Shown here piece after piece: positions 1 through 18,757 of a DNA stretch of 64,000 bases. This DNA is from Colletotrichum lupini (taxonomy: Eukaryota; Ascomycota; Sordariomycetes; Glomerellales; Glomerellaceae). The notes below the pieces were generated by a model that was given only the letters and a program-made list of their open reading frames with translations, was not told the origin of the DNA and searched no databases. Each line of letters starts with the position of its first letter. Within the stretch, counting starts at the first letter, position 1. The stretch is taken from the NCBI RefSeq assembly GCF_023278565.1, contig NC_064678.1, forward strand, positions 3,596,001 through 3,660,000, in the 5' to 3' direction. The translations under genes were made by a program, and so were the position numbers.

Positions 1-5289
<5,289 letters not shown>

Positions 5290-6671
5290 TCAGCTTCTCT
5301 CATCAGAGGGCTTAGGTCGGATTTGTCGAGCCTCGAGTTGGCGCTTCCGCTCCAGTTTTGCATAATGCAGTCCACATGCGTTGCAAAGTGTGCGTGCACC
5401 ATCAGGGCCTCGGCGCCATTCCGGGGTATCGATTCGGTTGCAGCTATGGCATCTTCCAGGAGGTGCAGCTCTCTGTTCCAGTAGGTCAGCACTCTGTTTC
5501 TCCGACAGAACAACCGCATGATTGACAAAACTTACCCCCCTACGCTTCTTGACTTCGGTGATGCCATAGGTCTTGTTCATACCGTCGTACATGGGGGTAT
5601 CTTCATCATCGTAGCCCTTCTGTTTTCCAGCCGCCCGTACACGTTCATTGCTTTCCTTCACAACCTGTCGCACCGAATCCAGGGAGTTCCGGATGTACTC
5701 CACATTGTCAATCATCTCGTTCAATTCTTGCTCGGTGGGGAGTCGATCGTGCAGTGGATGATGAGCGCCCTGTTGTTCCGCGGCAATCTTGCCATAGGCC
5801 TCGGCGAAGTTAAAGATCGTTCTTGTTGCTGAACCAATCTGAGTGAACTTATTGGTAAGCTTGACGGACAAAAGTTTTTAGCGGGGCCACTCACTCTAGA
5901 AAAACAATCCTGATACCCCCACGCGTCGAGGTGTGTCCTGACCCGCGCAGGGCCATATTCGGGGTCTTCTCTGTGAGCTATCGGGCGCTGGGCCTCGTAG
6001 GGGAAAGGGGGAGGTGGACCAGCGTGACGCGGAGAGACAGGATACCCAGGCAACGGGACTTGTCCTGGCGGAAGCTGGCCCGGATGCTGGGGATGTTGAG
6101 GATGCGGATATATCGTCGGCGGAGGTGGAATGGAATGTTGAGCGTACGGGCCAGCGTTCTCGGCGGCACGCGCGTCGCTCTCGCGCATATCGCGCATATG
6201 CTCATGTTCGAGAGGAGGGCTCGGTTGAGGTCCAGAGAACCCGCCCAATGGCGCAGGCGGTCGACCTGCGAATGGAGGTCTCGGGGGATCTGAGATGACC
6301 GGGAGAGCATCTTGCCTCGGCGCGAAGGTCGAAGCAGGAACAGGAGGTCGAGGCGAGTTCTTGTCCGTCGACTCGGCGTAAGACCTTGGAGGTCCAGGTG
6401 CAAAGGGCGAGGGGAAACTTTGAGAGCCCGACATGCTGGAACCCTGAGAAGGGGGGTAAGGACTGGGCTTCGCACCAGAGATGACCTCTGAGAGCGAAGG
6501 GAGCGACTGTCGATGAGGAGTCTCCGACTCGTCTGATGGTCGTCGAGGTTCAATCGGCGAAATCATGCCTGCGATGCTTGGTCCTGGAGCTGGGTGGTGT
6601 TGGTATCCGGAAGAGAAGGACGAGGGAGGACCGTAATGGGAGCTCGGGCTAATAAGGGCTGCGGTCGCCAT
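5290..6671 (-). CDS. nsdD: GATA-type zinc-finger transcription factor, NsdD/SUB-1/LTF1-like
   Basis: Three exons on the minus strand (6671-5895, 5838-5536, 5472-5290) are joined by introns of 56 nt (GTGAGT...CTCAG) and 63 nt (GTAAGT...AACAG) and give 420 residues. The start is the ATG at 6671. Residues 1-250 are low-complexity, rich in Pro, Ser and His. Residues 268-360 hold the family's conserved helical segment with [16 protein letters not shown] single C-terminal GATA finger has Cys 368, 371, 390 and 393 (CX2CX18CX2C) and contains [20 protein letters not shown]. One finger close to the C-terminus is typical of NsdD (Aspergillus), SUB-1 (Neurospora) and LTF1 (Botrytis), nuclear regulators of sexual development, conidiation and light response. 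The 63-nt intron is open in frame, so reading through it would add 21 residues just before the finger. The very long gene-free upstream region is the odd feature of the locus. Confidence 0.94.
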
Positions 6672-8668
6672 GGCGGGGCCGTCGCGGTAATGTCTATTAT
6701 CGAGAGGCTCTCTGGGTGGGAGATGACGAGGTTTAAAGCGATCAGGGTTGATGGCAGAAGGTGGACGGCTGTTTAAAAGGTCTGATCAATACTTGGGTCT
6801 GGGGACAGGACGTGGGAACCAAATGAAGGCCAGAGCCAGAAGGGGGGGGGGGGGGTGTCGAGTAGAATCGAACCTACCTTTGCCTAGTACCAGATCCGCC
6901 CGCTTCCATAGCGGGTTTGCCGGGAGAACAGATGAATGGTGATTAAAACCCCAGATGCGAATATAAGTCTCTGTACATCTGACTCGACCAAGGCGTGAGG
7001 GGACGAGAGTGAGCCTTAGTTCGTGAAGTCGGTGTCAAGACGGGAGTCCGGTGAAGTTTGGTGCAGATGGGTGGAGATGATAGGAGAAACGGTCCAAGGT
7101 GGGAGGCTCAGAGTCATGTAAGAATAAAAACCGGGCAGGGAAGAAGGGTTACAGAGACGAGTGGAAGAGTGCAAGAGTGAAAGATGGGCGAGCGAAACCA
7201 AACCAACCAAAGACAGAGTGTGTGGTGGTAAGGTGTGGTGTGGTGTGGCTTGGCCTGGGACGAGAAGACGAAGTTAGGTTAGGTTAGTCGAACCTCTCTC
7301 TCTCCAGCTGGGTACCCGGTAGGCAAGATCTGATCAAGCTATCGGGCGCGTGTGGTATGCGTGGTGGCGGGACGGGAAGGTCACCGCATGTATCTTTCTC
7401 TTGGGCTTCGGTTTGGGGGGGCGTGTGATGAAAAGGGGGTAGAAAAGGAAGGGGGGCGATGGATCGGGGATGATGCTGGCTCCAGTTGGGTGTGTCGAAA
7501 GATCCGGAGCTGAGAAAGAAAAGCCGCCTAGCGTTGGTCAAGTTACCACGCTGCTCTTTGTGGCGGCTTTTGGAATATTTCTTCCAAGACACACTGTCAG
7601 AATCCCTCGTCGAGACTAGTCCGAGTGTGCTAATTTCAACTGGTTCTGGGAGTGAGACTCAAGGAGGGGGGCGTGGGCTCGCGAAGATACCGTGAACCTG
7701 GACCGGTGGGAAGTTCTGAATTGCTTTTCGATGCCGATGCTTTGTGGTGCCGGTCTAGTGCCTGGTGAAGCGGGCGCCCTTCAACAAAGTGCTGAAGAGA
7801 CAGATGTATGTTCGTACGTCGATGAGAAGCCGTGGCTCATATGGCGGCGCTTGTGCCTCTATCGTCGTCCGGCAAGTTGAACCAGATGAGTCGGTGGATA
7901 AAATGTGATGAGAGATCGCCTGTCTAAGCGCGGGAGGGTTTATCACCGGCTGGTGTCTGCCGATTTGTGCCTTGAGAGTTTGGCACAAAAAATGTGGATT
8001 GGGGATGGTTAGACTCGATGCGGTGAAGGGGGGGATTCGAGTCTTTCGATGTGTCGAGGTAGAAGGGATTTTGATGGATGTGTGAGAGGAAGAGGAGCAG
8101 GAAGAAAAGGGAAGAAGGGGGAGAGAGGAAACGCGGTTGTGCGAATTATGGGAGGAAATGACAGAGGTATTATGAGACCAGCGACGGACTGGCACTCACT
8201 CAGGGCTGGGTATGATTTCTGAGTGGACGTATATTTCGCATACATTTATGATAAAGTACAGAGGTACCTGCGCGGCAACAGGGGGGGATCATCACAGGAG
8301 GCTTTCGGTACAGTGCCTCAACGGCGGAACGTCCATGTTCCCTTTGCTCCTGATGGACCAGATCCCTTCCCTACGCAGTAAGGTAAGTGTTCTTGGGGTT
8401 GTGGGGGGAGGGCATGGAATTGATGCCCGGGGGACCAGATGTGCGGTGTGTTGGACTGGACCGCCTGGGGCCAGAGGGAGATGCGTGTGCATGTACCAGT
8501 CAGAGCAGACAGGGGGCCCGGGGGAGTCAGGTAACGCATCGTATTGTCAAGGTATCCATCCAGTCGACGGCCCGGGGTGAGAGGAAGGGGGGAAGTTTTA
8601 GCATCTAGATTGGCGGCGACTGAAGCTCGATTGATTGACTGATGTGCAGATGGCCTGCATTCGGAGCT
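6672..8668. other. 5' flank of the GATA factor gene
   Basis: This is the region upstream of the minus-strand GATA factor and presumably holds its promoter and leader. I find no supported gene. Visible features are a run of 14 G at 6842-6855, a short TTAGGT repeat near 7273-7287 next to a CT-rich stretch, and several purine-rich strings. Developmental regulators of this family often have long leaders, but I cannot place the transcription start. Confidence 0.5.
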
Positions 8669-11644
8669 TCACCTCTTGGGATTTGTTCCGTTCCGTGCGG
8701 TCTCAGTGAGCCTAGGCGACTCGAGCCACCATCCTGAGGCTTCCTTGCCGAGGGACGGGACAACGTAGTACGAGGCGAGAGTGTCTATGTGTAAGCCGCG
8801 AACTGGTACTCTCAGTTGGTTGCGATAGATGCAGACTGGCTTGACATCAAACGTTGGAGACATTACTCCGAGAGGCGTCAGGAAGTTCTCATAGCGCCGT
8901 GCGGCAGCCAAAAGATCGGCCAAGGGCTCGCCAGGCACTCTTCCCTGGACTCAGCTTCAGCTTATTCAGAGTTTAGGACGCACAGTCGGCCAACTCCTCA
9001 TTGGGAGCACTGAATCTCTAAAGAGTTCCGAGTTCCAGGCTCTCAGCACCCACCCATAGTCTCGACTGCGAACAAGTGCCCTTCCAGTCGAGTACGGACA
9101 TGCCAATATCTGATGACGAAGAGAAAATGGTACGACTTTTTGCAGCGTAGGGGAGGCGCCCCACGATAATTGGCCCGCTGTCACGGCTGGATCGCAGATT
9201 GGCTGTTGAGGGGGTCCTGCGGCTGGGCAGGGGGGCTCGCTGGGATCATGATCGGTGATGACTGGGGGGGAACTGCAGCGGAACACCTTCCAGTCACCAG
9301 CGACAATAGCGTCGGCATCAGCGTTAAGTTTGCCAGTCGCTCTTGGCCCTTGGAATTGCGCTGGGTTGCGGCAACGCTGGCAGTGTTGACCCGACGAAGT
9401 GACAGTAGCGATGAGCTGAAGGATGCTATCAGCGGTCTGAGTTGGGCTTCGATCAAAGGTCTATTGATAGCGTTCCGTATCTTCTTGGTAAGATACATAG
9501 TGATTGCACCAGGCTATATCGGTTTGCGTAAAGCCTGGCAACGAAGAGATCGAGGGCGCAAGATTGACCAAGAATCAGAAACGTCGATATGGCCAACCCA
9601 TTGCGGATACTGTGATGCCGTCGGTGAAGAACGTGACAGAAGCAACGTCTCGATTGCCGGGTGGGTGCCAGACAGTGGCGTGAGATGGAAACTGTGCTTT
9701 GTCTCTCCGTGCCTTCATTTCTTTCCACCCATGCTTGATCCATCTTCCTCTTAGCGATGTCACGAAGCTGGCAGTGACTGTCGTTGACAATCCTTGGACG
9801 ACCCTCGACGACAGAGACTCTGTTCACTGTGACGGCCCCAAGATATGGAGGCATCCAGTCGAGCAGGTCAAGGGTTCATTCGTGAGGAAGCCGATAAACG
9901 GGGAGTGGGGAAAGACTCGAGGAGGGGAGACAACTGGCGCTGGGAAGTGTCAAGGATTCGGCGCCGGAAGCTCGAGCACCAGGTAGCCCGTGTGATCCCT
10001 CAGAGCACCCTGTCCTGGTGATGTTGGCAGCAGCATGAGCCTGATGGATGGGCGAGGTATCCGTACCGGGGCGGCACATTTCGAATGTCAGATGTCTGTG
10101 ACCAGGGGCTGTCGTTGGGTGATTTGCAAGGATGGTGGCAGGTATACGTCTCCAGATGGATCTCTTTTCACTTTCCAAGGTATCCGGTGTCGCCCTTTTT
10201 TCAAATGAGACTCGAAGAGGGGATCGATCAGTGAGACGGCCAAAGCTTCGAAGCTGCCCACGGCTGCTCAGAGCTTCTCGGAGCTCTCTAGAGCTATGGC
10301 TTGTGCTTGGTAGGATGCAGCACGCTACTATTCCAAATGATCGCCACGGGCATGTGTATAGATACAAGGCCTGCTGCTGGCTGAGCTGGATGTGACAGGT
10401 GATGATGGACTCTTCTCTGCCAAGCAATGAAACAAAGGGTAATTGACTGGCAAGCGAATCGCATGCAATGGGGAAGTGTGTTGATGGGATAGAGGGCCCG
10501 GACCTAGGTCCGAACCCGACTGGACTGACGTCGGGATAGGTTTTTTTCGGCTTCACATATTCCCAGCTTCTCAGGCAGCCACGCTAAGAAGCTAAGGCTC
10601 CAAGGCTTCAGTCTGTCATCTCTCGGCCCAATTATGGACCGCGCCGATGCGTCGCCGTCCCGAACTTTCTTTCAGAGGAAGGAAAGGATTGGATAAGTAT
10701 CTGGAGGGAAGGAACACGCTCTGGCCATGTGATAAGGAAGGGGCGTGTCCTCCCACTTGGTCGCAATGGCCACAGACGGCAAGGGGAGCGTAAAAGAGCA
10801 CTCGAAACAGTTGGAAGGATGAAGGGGAGAATTATGATGGACTGCAAGCCGGAACCAGGGAAGTATCCGTAAATCGTACCTTGGACGCGATCTGGGCAGA
10901 AGGGAGGTAAGGTACGGAGTAGACAGCGCTGGAGTTCCCTACTATGGCCACGTGCTGTAGCCCACCTGTTTGAAGCCTTGTAAGGTCGAGCGAGTATCCT
11001 CCCAAAGAACCCGAGGTGGAAACCTTGGAACCTTGAGTTCCCGAACACAACTTGACTTGGGAAGTTTGCCATGTACCTTATTATTTCGGAGTAGTCCAGG
11101 CTCGCCAATGAAAATCCGAGAGTGATACATCGTACGGAGTATGCCGATGAGCAATGAAAACCATTGCTTCATCCCATCCAGTACTGATTTACTGAGGTGC
11201 CCCGGCTCACTTGATGGACTCCACTCACAACGACCCAGTTCATTCACAGTGAGGTATCTGAGTAAAAGAGCCCAGTGCCCGAAACTGAAAATGAAGGGTG
11301 AGGTGACCATCGAATCGAATCGACGGGAGGAAGCCGCCCGCCTGTCCATCGAACCCACGCCCTTCCCTGCTGCCTTGTGGCCTTGGGCGGGAATTCCACA
11401 AAGATCCAATGGGAAGACCCATTAGAAATCGGATAAGATGGGGCCCCTTCTCTTAGGTAATCCAGATCCATCCGAGCTTCTCCCAGATACGCACCCACCA
11501 AAGTGACCAAACGTTGTGCAGTCACGCAGCGTGCACTCCCCGTCGTTCATGGGAGCTTCCTATCCACCTTTTCAGAGTATCCACTTTCCTTGTTTTTTCC
11601 CCTCTCTTTTGGTTTTTTCCCACCTCATCTTCCTCTTTCTCTCT

Positions 11645-11682
11645 GTGGTGTGTGTGTGTGTCTCTCTCTCTCTCTCTCTCTC
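11645..11682. repeat. (TG)n(TC)n dinucleotide microsatellite
   Basis: A short alternating TG tract passes directly into a TC tract of about 11 units. It sits in a pyrimidine-rich stretch of the kind seen in fungal leaders, but no gene follows that I can support. Confidence 0.8.
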
Positions 11683-14600
11683 CGCCTGCATGCCCCTGGC
11701 CAACCACCGGTATTCAATCCTTCAACTCTCTTTCGTCATCCCCTTTGGCTGACATCCGTTTAGCAGCAGCTTTCTCCAACTTCCTCCAACCGCTGTCCCT
11801 GTCCATCAGCCGTCATGGCTTGCTCTGTTGCACGCCCGTCACATCATTTACCTTTTTTGGTTTTCGTCGCTCTTGGTTCCTGTCCTTGTCAGGGTCCCGG
11901 AGGAACTGGGCAGAAAATCCATCCGACCGAACCCTTGACATCAAATTGCACCGCTGTCCGAGTAGCCGCGAACCCATGTTGGTCACCGATGTTGGTATCG
12001 GGTCCCAGGCACACCGTCCTCACGGTCCTCTGCAGTACCGGTACGGATACCCTTCAGGCCACCATCCATCCATCGGCCATCCATCAAGACACCATCGAAA
12101 GCTCATATCCACCACCACACCCCCGTACGTCATATCATGCCCATGTCTCTTCTACCAACGCGGCAACACCTCCTCCCACCCAGGCTTGGAGGACTGCTCA
12201 CTGGCGGTCGTTGACCGAGGGTCTTTTGGGAGTTCGTACGGATACTCCCTCCTGCAATACCCCCTGCCCACCCCATCATCTCGCGCAGTCCAACTTAGCC
12301 TGTCAGATTTTCACCCCGAAAATCTGGTTGCAAGAATTCGCCTTGTGATAGTTCACATTGACCAGCGGCATGTCGCTTTATGATTGGTCGTACTGCACAT
12401 TTCTATTGCTGACCTGCTGTATTCACTATGCCCCAACCCTTTTCATCCTGGTCTTCATCTGGCGTAACAGCTCGACTTCTTGCAGATGTCAGAGCAATCC
12501 CAGGCTTTGCCACTCCTGTCGCCCTTCTTCCCGAGTTGCCAGAGGCCTGGAGGCTGCGGATACTCGAACCCTTACCAGGCAAGCCCCTTGCTCTTCTCCA
12601 CGATACACTGATAGAGAACAGAAAAAGCTAGAATTGGGCATGCCAACGTCAAGCCCTACAGACCTCCAACTCACGATAGTGCTGATCGTGGCACCACACC
12701 AAATCGTCCCTAACAGAATGAGTTTTCTCGGACCTGGACAAGACATTACTGGCGGATTGAGTATCCGTTCATCGTCTCGAGATGTGGCCGTGAACTGCGT
12801 TGGGCTCTTCATCGGCGATGCTTTGCTACCATCCACCAAGCATCAAGCCGAGCTCTTCGGAGAACGTCAATTGCGTCTCCCCTTGGATCAGGCTGGTCCG
12901 CGACTGTCATACCATGAATTGCGTCGCGGCTAAGGATAAGTAGCCGTCGGTTATTCCTACCTCGCGGAACACTGTCAAAACCTCAACGCAGCTCGCCGGC
13001 ATGCGGCCATTATATCGGCCTGCTTGGCTCTTTCCGGTCCGGCCATATCGACTCGCATTGCAAGCCAATGAAGGCTCAGCACCACCTCGTCGCGCTCAGT
13101 TATCTCGTTGCATCTTCACGTCTCGTATTCACCTTGAAAAGGCGGCGACCTAGCGCCCAAATTGACCATCTACCGGTACCCGTACCTCCCTAAGGTTCAA
13201 CGAGTGTGCGGGTAATCATGCACGATACACTTCGTACGGATACCCATCGTCGGCTAGATTTTCGCCAATTACCCACCCACTTCGCCAACTTCGCTGGGCT
13301 TTTGGGACCAACGTTGTCTATAGAAATCAGGGGTCCTTCCTGAACGGTTCTTAGCGCATCGCCTGGCCCCGTCTCGGTGCATCCGCGACGAACGGGGATA
13401 CTAAAGCCATTCAACTCGGCCAGTCAACCACAAAATCGTCTCTCCACCTACGGCCCCTCCTTCCAGTCGATTGGGATGCTGAATCGTATCATGTCTTGCC
13501 CACCCAATGGTGACGAGCGCTCTTCGAGCATGGAATCTACAGCCCTGCCGTTCTGCCGCCTAAGTTTGCATACACCCCAGCAATTTTCTAGTCGTACCCG
13601 TAGCCCACGAGCATTTATTCGTTGTTATTCCAAAGAGTAGCCGACTGCTGCGATGGCGGATCAAAGGCTGGGCCCGCTAGGCTTTTAGCAGAGCTCGCAC
13701 CGGCTTGCTTATATTAATCGGATCTGACAACCAAGATACTACAGATCTAGCTCGCTTGATACGTGCGGCTCAAAAGTCAGTGCTTCGTCTAGTTGCTAAG
13801 CTGGCACGTCGTTAGCACCTGGCACCCCGGAGGCACTGCAGCCGATGGATATTCTGACTTTGTACGAAGAGACAGCAAGAGTGCTACTCTATTTCTGTGT
13901 ACCTCATCCGTGCCGCCGACCTGACACTAGACTGATAGAATATCGGTCAGCCTCTCTGAACTGACGACTACGTACTCTGTACACTACCAATATCGACCCC
14001 TGGAGACGTAATTTGCATGCACAGTTTTCGGACAACATGCCTGCAAGCCAGTCGCGTATTGGCGTCGATCATTACCATTCTGAATTCCAGCTTTCTGATG
14101 TTTCGGCTCCATAAACTCAAATGCACCCACGAAAGAGTTGCAGGATCTACAGGTCTCATCTCAAGCCTCTCAAGCCTCTTTTGATTAAAAGCTGTCTAAG
14201 TATCCGCATCTGCAGCGATTCTTGGGGGCCATGTTGGCGTTCGGCAATTGCTCACCAAAGGAGCCAACTCTTGTACTTGAGCACTGATGCCCAACGAAAT
14301 ACAAGCGTCGCGACCTGAATGACGAAGGGTCCTCGGCTTCTTGTCATTTCTAGTTCACTAGATCTGCAACCGCCAGAGATCTACGTCTCAGCCAGACTCT
14401 TAGTATCCGCACCGCGTCTTACATGGCAACCTGTGTTGGCTCGACCATCCTCAAGTCTCGACGGAATGGAACAAAGATGACTGGCGTGGTACACAACGCT
14501 CAATACCTAACCCTCTGTTTCTGGGGCTCGGGCTGCCCACCCAAAGGGCTAGCAATGATCACGAGAGGGTGATCTATCACTAACAGCGCGTCACAGAGGG

Positions 14601-17600
14601 CCACTCTGAACGGCCAGTCGTGATCGGCAACACTACGCGGTGCACAGGCGGATTTTGAACCAAGTGGCGAATTGTGGTTTTTTTTCTTTCTTTTTTTTTT
14701 TTTTTTTCGCAGAACGCCGAGGTCCATTGCTATTCCGTGGGCGAGCAACCGCTGTTGATCTAACCATCGTCATCTTGAGACCGAAATGTCAAAGGATCAT
14801 CAAGCTGAAGAACAACCGGGACCTGTCGACATCATAATACCAAACATATTCGTACCTGGCACGACAACAGTTGAACAGACCTAAGTTTTGACATGGAGTG
14901 TCAATGTCAGGTTTCACATACCCTGGCTGCACTGGGATATAGTTGTTACGTTGCCAGCACCATGTTCCTTCTACCTGTTCCAGGCCCCCCATTATCGCGT
15001 CTGGAATAATCGCCTGTGCGCAACGGAGTAATAGCCGCACCTGAATATCTCCGTCAGATGCTGTGAAGAGGTAATCTGATGTAAACACTGAATAAAATAT
15101 GCACAGGTGATCATCCATCTGTAAGCCTCCTTGTGATACTCTCGGATGGACTTTTGCCTGCCTGGCGAACAATGCTTAGCTGACTCAGAGGTCGCTTTTC
15201 GCAAAAATAAGACAACAATAACGACCGTCGAGGCTACGTACCAAGGCAAGTCCAACAGCTTGGTGGATCTTTTTGATGCCGGGATACGCGAGGTGTCATT
15301 CCGAATAGTGGACGAGGTCAGATGCCCGGCCACGCGAGAAAGGACATGGATACTCCCCGGGCTGCAGCTCTTGTCGAGCCGGCAAAACCTGACGTCGAAT
15401 ACATCTTCCACTTACTTACTGTTTAGCACAAAACTTTGTAGAGCCTACAAATATTGTTCGTACGTCTCCGGCCACTGCTGTTCGGTGCTGGGGGCTGCTT
15501 GTTTCTCCCCCAGCTTGAACGAGGAAGACGCCTTCGCACTGGAGTCTCAAGGGTGGATGTGGCTGATTTAAGCCAGGACGATCGATTCCGACAGGGCACC
15601 TTCGGGTGATAACTGACGCTGGGTGCAACGCAGGAGACGAAAGATGTCGAGACAACCCTAGACTATGCGAAGAGCAGCCTTTTATGATGGTCATAGACGC
15701 CCGCACGCGGTTGACAACATATCTTGTTCCGCGAGGCTTCGAGGCAGACTGCTGCAAACTATTGAAGAGATGGTTAGTGGGCAAAGCTAACTCATTGGCA
15801 AGGCTTCTGTTGATGCGGCCGGATGTACGACCAAACGGCCATTTGCCTTGCTCGGCGTCGTACTTGACCCCGCCAGAGATCACACAAATACACTCCATAA
15901 TGCTTGTGCAGAGGCACGTATAACGCTCGCTTACCTAGCCAAAGCCTGGCTATTTACCGCAATGGTGCTCCGCACAACTTTCAATTCGTTTACGAATTCA
16001 TAGTACAAAGAGAAAGTAAATCAACGGATCCCACTCCGGGAGGGGCTCTATTGAAATCTCTATAGTGCACCCTAGTGCTAGGTCCACGTACAAAATCTAG
16101 GATGATGACCTCACATGTTTTCGCTGAAAGATATCTGGCAACCTCGGCTACTCTTGGTTGCTTTAGAAATGAAGCTTTGGGGCCGCAAATCCCAGAAGAT
16201 ACACCGGTGGCTCGCAACGCCTCACTGACCTCGTGCAAATTGGAAATAGCACAGGGCAGTCTTCAAAGTCACCGGCAGAGACTATACGCCGACCTCCAAG
16301 ACCTGCATCATGCCAGAAATCCAACAGTAGCACTATATGCAGGTTATGCGATCATGGTCCAAACAAGCAGCTACAAAAAAATCAAGGCAAGGTACGGAAT
16401 GGTAACCTTGTCGTCGGCAGCCGCTCGTGTGATACCCGGCTACGACTTATAACTCTTTGAGTGCTCCTTATGCCATGCACAAAATGACATTGATAGGACT
16501 GCTCCGTCGGGGAGGGCTTCTGCTATTGAGTTTCAATGTGTCAGCGACACGGTGCGGTGTCAGAAAGATCGTCGCTCCATTGAGATTAACACAATCAGTC
16601 CAAGCATGGCGGGGCTGTTCTCTCCGATGCGGGACCCGCGGTGCCAAAGCCAGATTTAATTCCCACTGGCGGCGATGGAACGATGGACCCGTGGTTTCAC
16701 AGGTGCAGACTGCAGCTCGTCGAAGCAGGCAGGGCAGGGCAGGGCCCCGAACTCATTCTTCTCTCTATTTCTCCTGCCTCCAGGCCAGGCGTCTTCGGTC
16801 CACTCCAGAGACCGTTCAGGCTTCAGCGGATTGCATCTGTCCCCCCATCGATAGGATCCCCCCAATCTAAGAAAGTTCATGATTTTGGACCCGCCACGGC
16901 CTCGGACAGCGTGTCCCGCGCTGTGCTATCCATGCCACCCTGTCCCTGAAGGTCGTTTTGCATGGGAGACAGGAAAGTACCTGTGCCGTACCCTCCGATT
17001 TCGTCGCCGTGCCATCGTCTATGGATTCGAACGGATATGCATCCACCGGAAAGATTTGAATTGCGGTCCTCGCGCCCGAGCCTCGCGTGGTGGAAGCAGG
17101 CGAGAAGGAAAAGAGAAGGCCATCTCCACTTGTTCTGTTCATGCCGATCCCTTGTCGCTGACTATCACTATCAACCAGGATTGGTTTACTTTCTCTTTGA
17201 AATCATCACATCATGGGGGGTAGCCGCTAGTCGGGTCGATTGATCTTGACAGAATCGAGTTCAAGGACGATGTCAAATGTCCGTGACGTCTCGGGCCTGC
17301 TAGTGTACACCACGAGGGTTTCGGCGGGGCCGGCGGCCCATTCTGATTTCTGAGCCGAGAGCCTGAAAGAGAGAGACAGAAAGAGAGACGGAGAGAGACA
17401 ACATGGCCAGGATGCGGTCGGAGTCAAAGTGAAGCATGGGGGTACTGCTGGCGGGTACATTAACATGAGTTACTGCCCAGTGCCCAGAAGCTACCGTTGG
17501 AAACCCTCACGCCAACGACAGAGGAGTGACATTCGAGGCCAAAGACTGTTTGGTATGCTTCTAACAAAAGGTACGGACACCATCTGAGCTCAATCTGCCC

Positions 17601-18737
17601 CTAGATCTCACGAGATTCAGAGTCTGGACTCCGGATAGTATAACCCCGTACGGATACACCTACCCAAGTCGTCAATAGCCAATACCATAATTGACAAGTG
17701 GATTCCATTCGGACTCGCCTTACCGCCTCCTCTCCAGATCCACCATATATCAAGTTAACTTTACTGGCTTCCGCTCGTCTCGTGTAGACAGATGAACAGA
17801 CAAGGTTGGTGCTGGTAACGGAGAGGTGCTTTGATGCTTCGCCTGCCTCCCCCTCCTCCTTCTCGCCTTTTTGGACATTGCCCACTCCCTTCCAAGGTTC
17901 CCTGGCCTGGGCTGGTGAGCGTGGGCTGTCGAGGTAGGTATGTACACCTGCACGTGGAGCTTGGAAGTAACTCTACTTTGAACCGTTGAAAGTTTCTGAC
18001 AAGGCCGGGGCACGAATAATAGCCTGATTAGGTCTCCGGTACCAGTGGCAGTCGACCCTCGCAGCACATGCCACAAGTCCCTCGTACCTTGCGCTTCCAC
18101 CGGGTGCTTGTGTTAGTTCCCTGCATAGTGGAGAGTTCCCGTCATTTGACAGCTGCGGCGGGTGCCAAAATGGCGTTTTCCCGACGTCCCCTTGGAATCC
18201 TTGGGATCCTTGGGATCTCGCTTGCCCTTCTTCTCTCCACTTTTCCTTCTCGAAAGAGTTCAGAGTTGAAACGGCCGAGCACTCGTTGGTGGCCTCTCCT
18301 CTCGACGGGAGTCCCTGGGCTCTGTACTCCTCACTCACGGTCCAGGGCTCAGTCCTTGACTCCTCCTAGCCAGGCTCACACAGCACACCTCGCTGCTCAG
18401 GCAGATGCTCCTTGTGGCTCCCGAATACATACCTACGAATACACTATTCGTGTGGGCTCAACCCAACTTGCCAATCACCCACCCACACCCCCTCTCCACG
18501 ATCGAAGTTTCGATAATCCTTCTCAGTGCTGCCCTGCTGGTGCTATTACCAAGGGTCACGGAACATCAAACCGATCATCGTCTGCGCCTATTCGTACCTC
18601 ACCAGCGGGGTTCGATGAAGCGGGCCACCATCTCCAGCTTTGACTCTCTATCCACGCGTCCTTAACAAGCGAGCAGAAAAAAGGCACACGTCCGGCGGTC
18701 ACTGTCGACTCCGGCATGACAATCAACAGCATTATGC

Positions 18738-18757
18738 GTATCCGTATGTACGGATAC
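18738..18757. repeat. 20-nt palindrome made of two head-to-head 10-mer sites
   Basis: GTATCCGTATGTACGGATAC is a perfect inverted pair of GTATCCGTA and TACGGATAC around a 2-nt centre. It is the only place in the window where two copies of the dispersed GTACGGATAC motif abut in opposite orientation. The geometry would suit a dimeric DNA-binding protein, but no function is shown. Confidence 0.6.

Noticed and set aside
5721..5894. Continuation of the GATA factor first exon to 5721
   Set aside because: It reads through a canonical intron; the conserved family sequence continues in another frame from 5838.
6856..6935. tRNA-like segment (T-arm-like GGTTCGATTC and a CCCGC/GCGGG stem on the minus strand)
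   Set aside because: The T-loop has 8 nt, the putative anticodon loop lacks U33, and no D-arm or pairing acceptor stem is found.
11514..12383. 289-codon plus-strand frame
   Set aside because: Low-complexity Ser/Pro/His composition, start in a pyrimidine-rich microsatellite region, no motif, and competing frames on the same strand.
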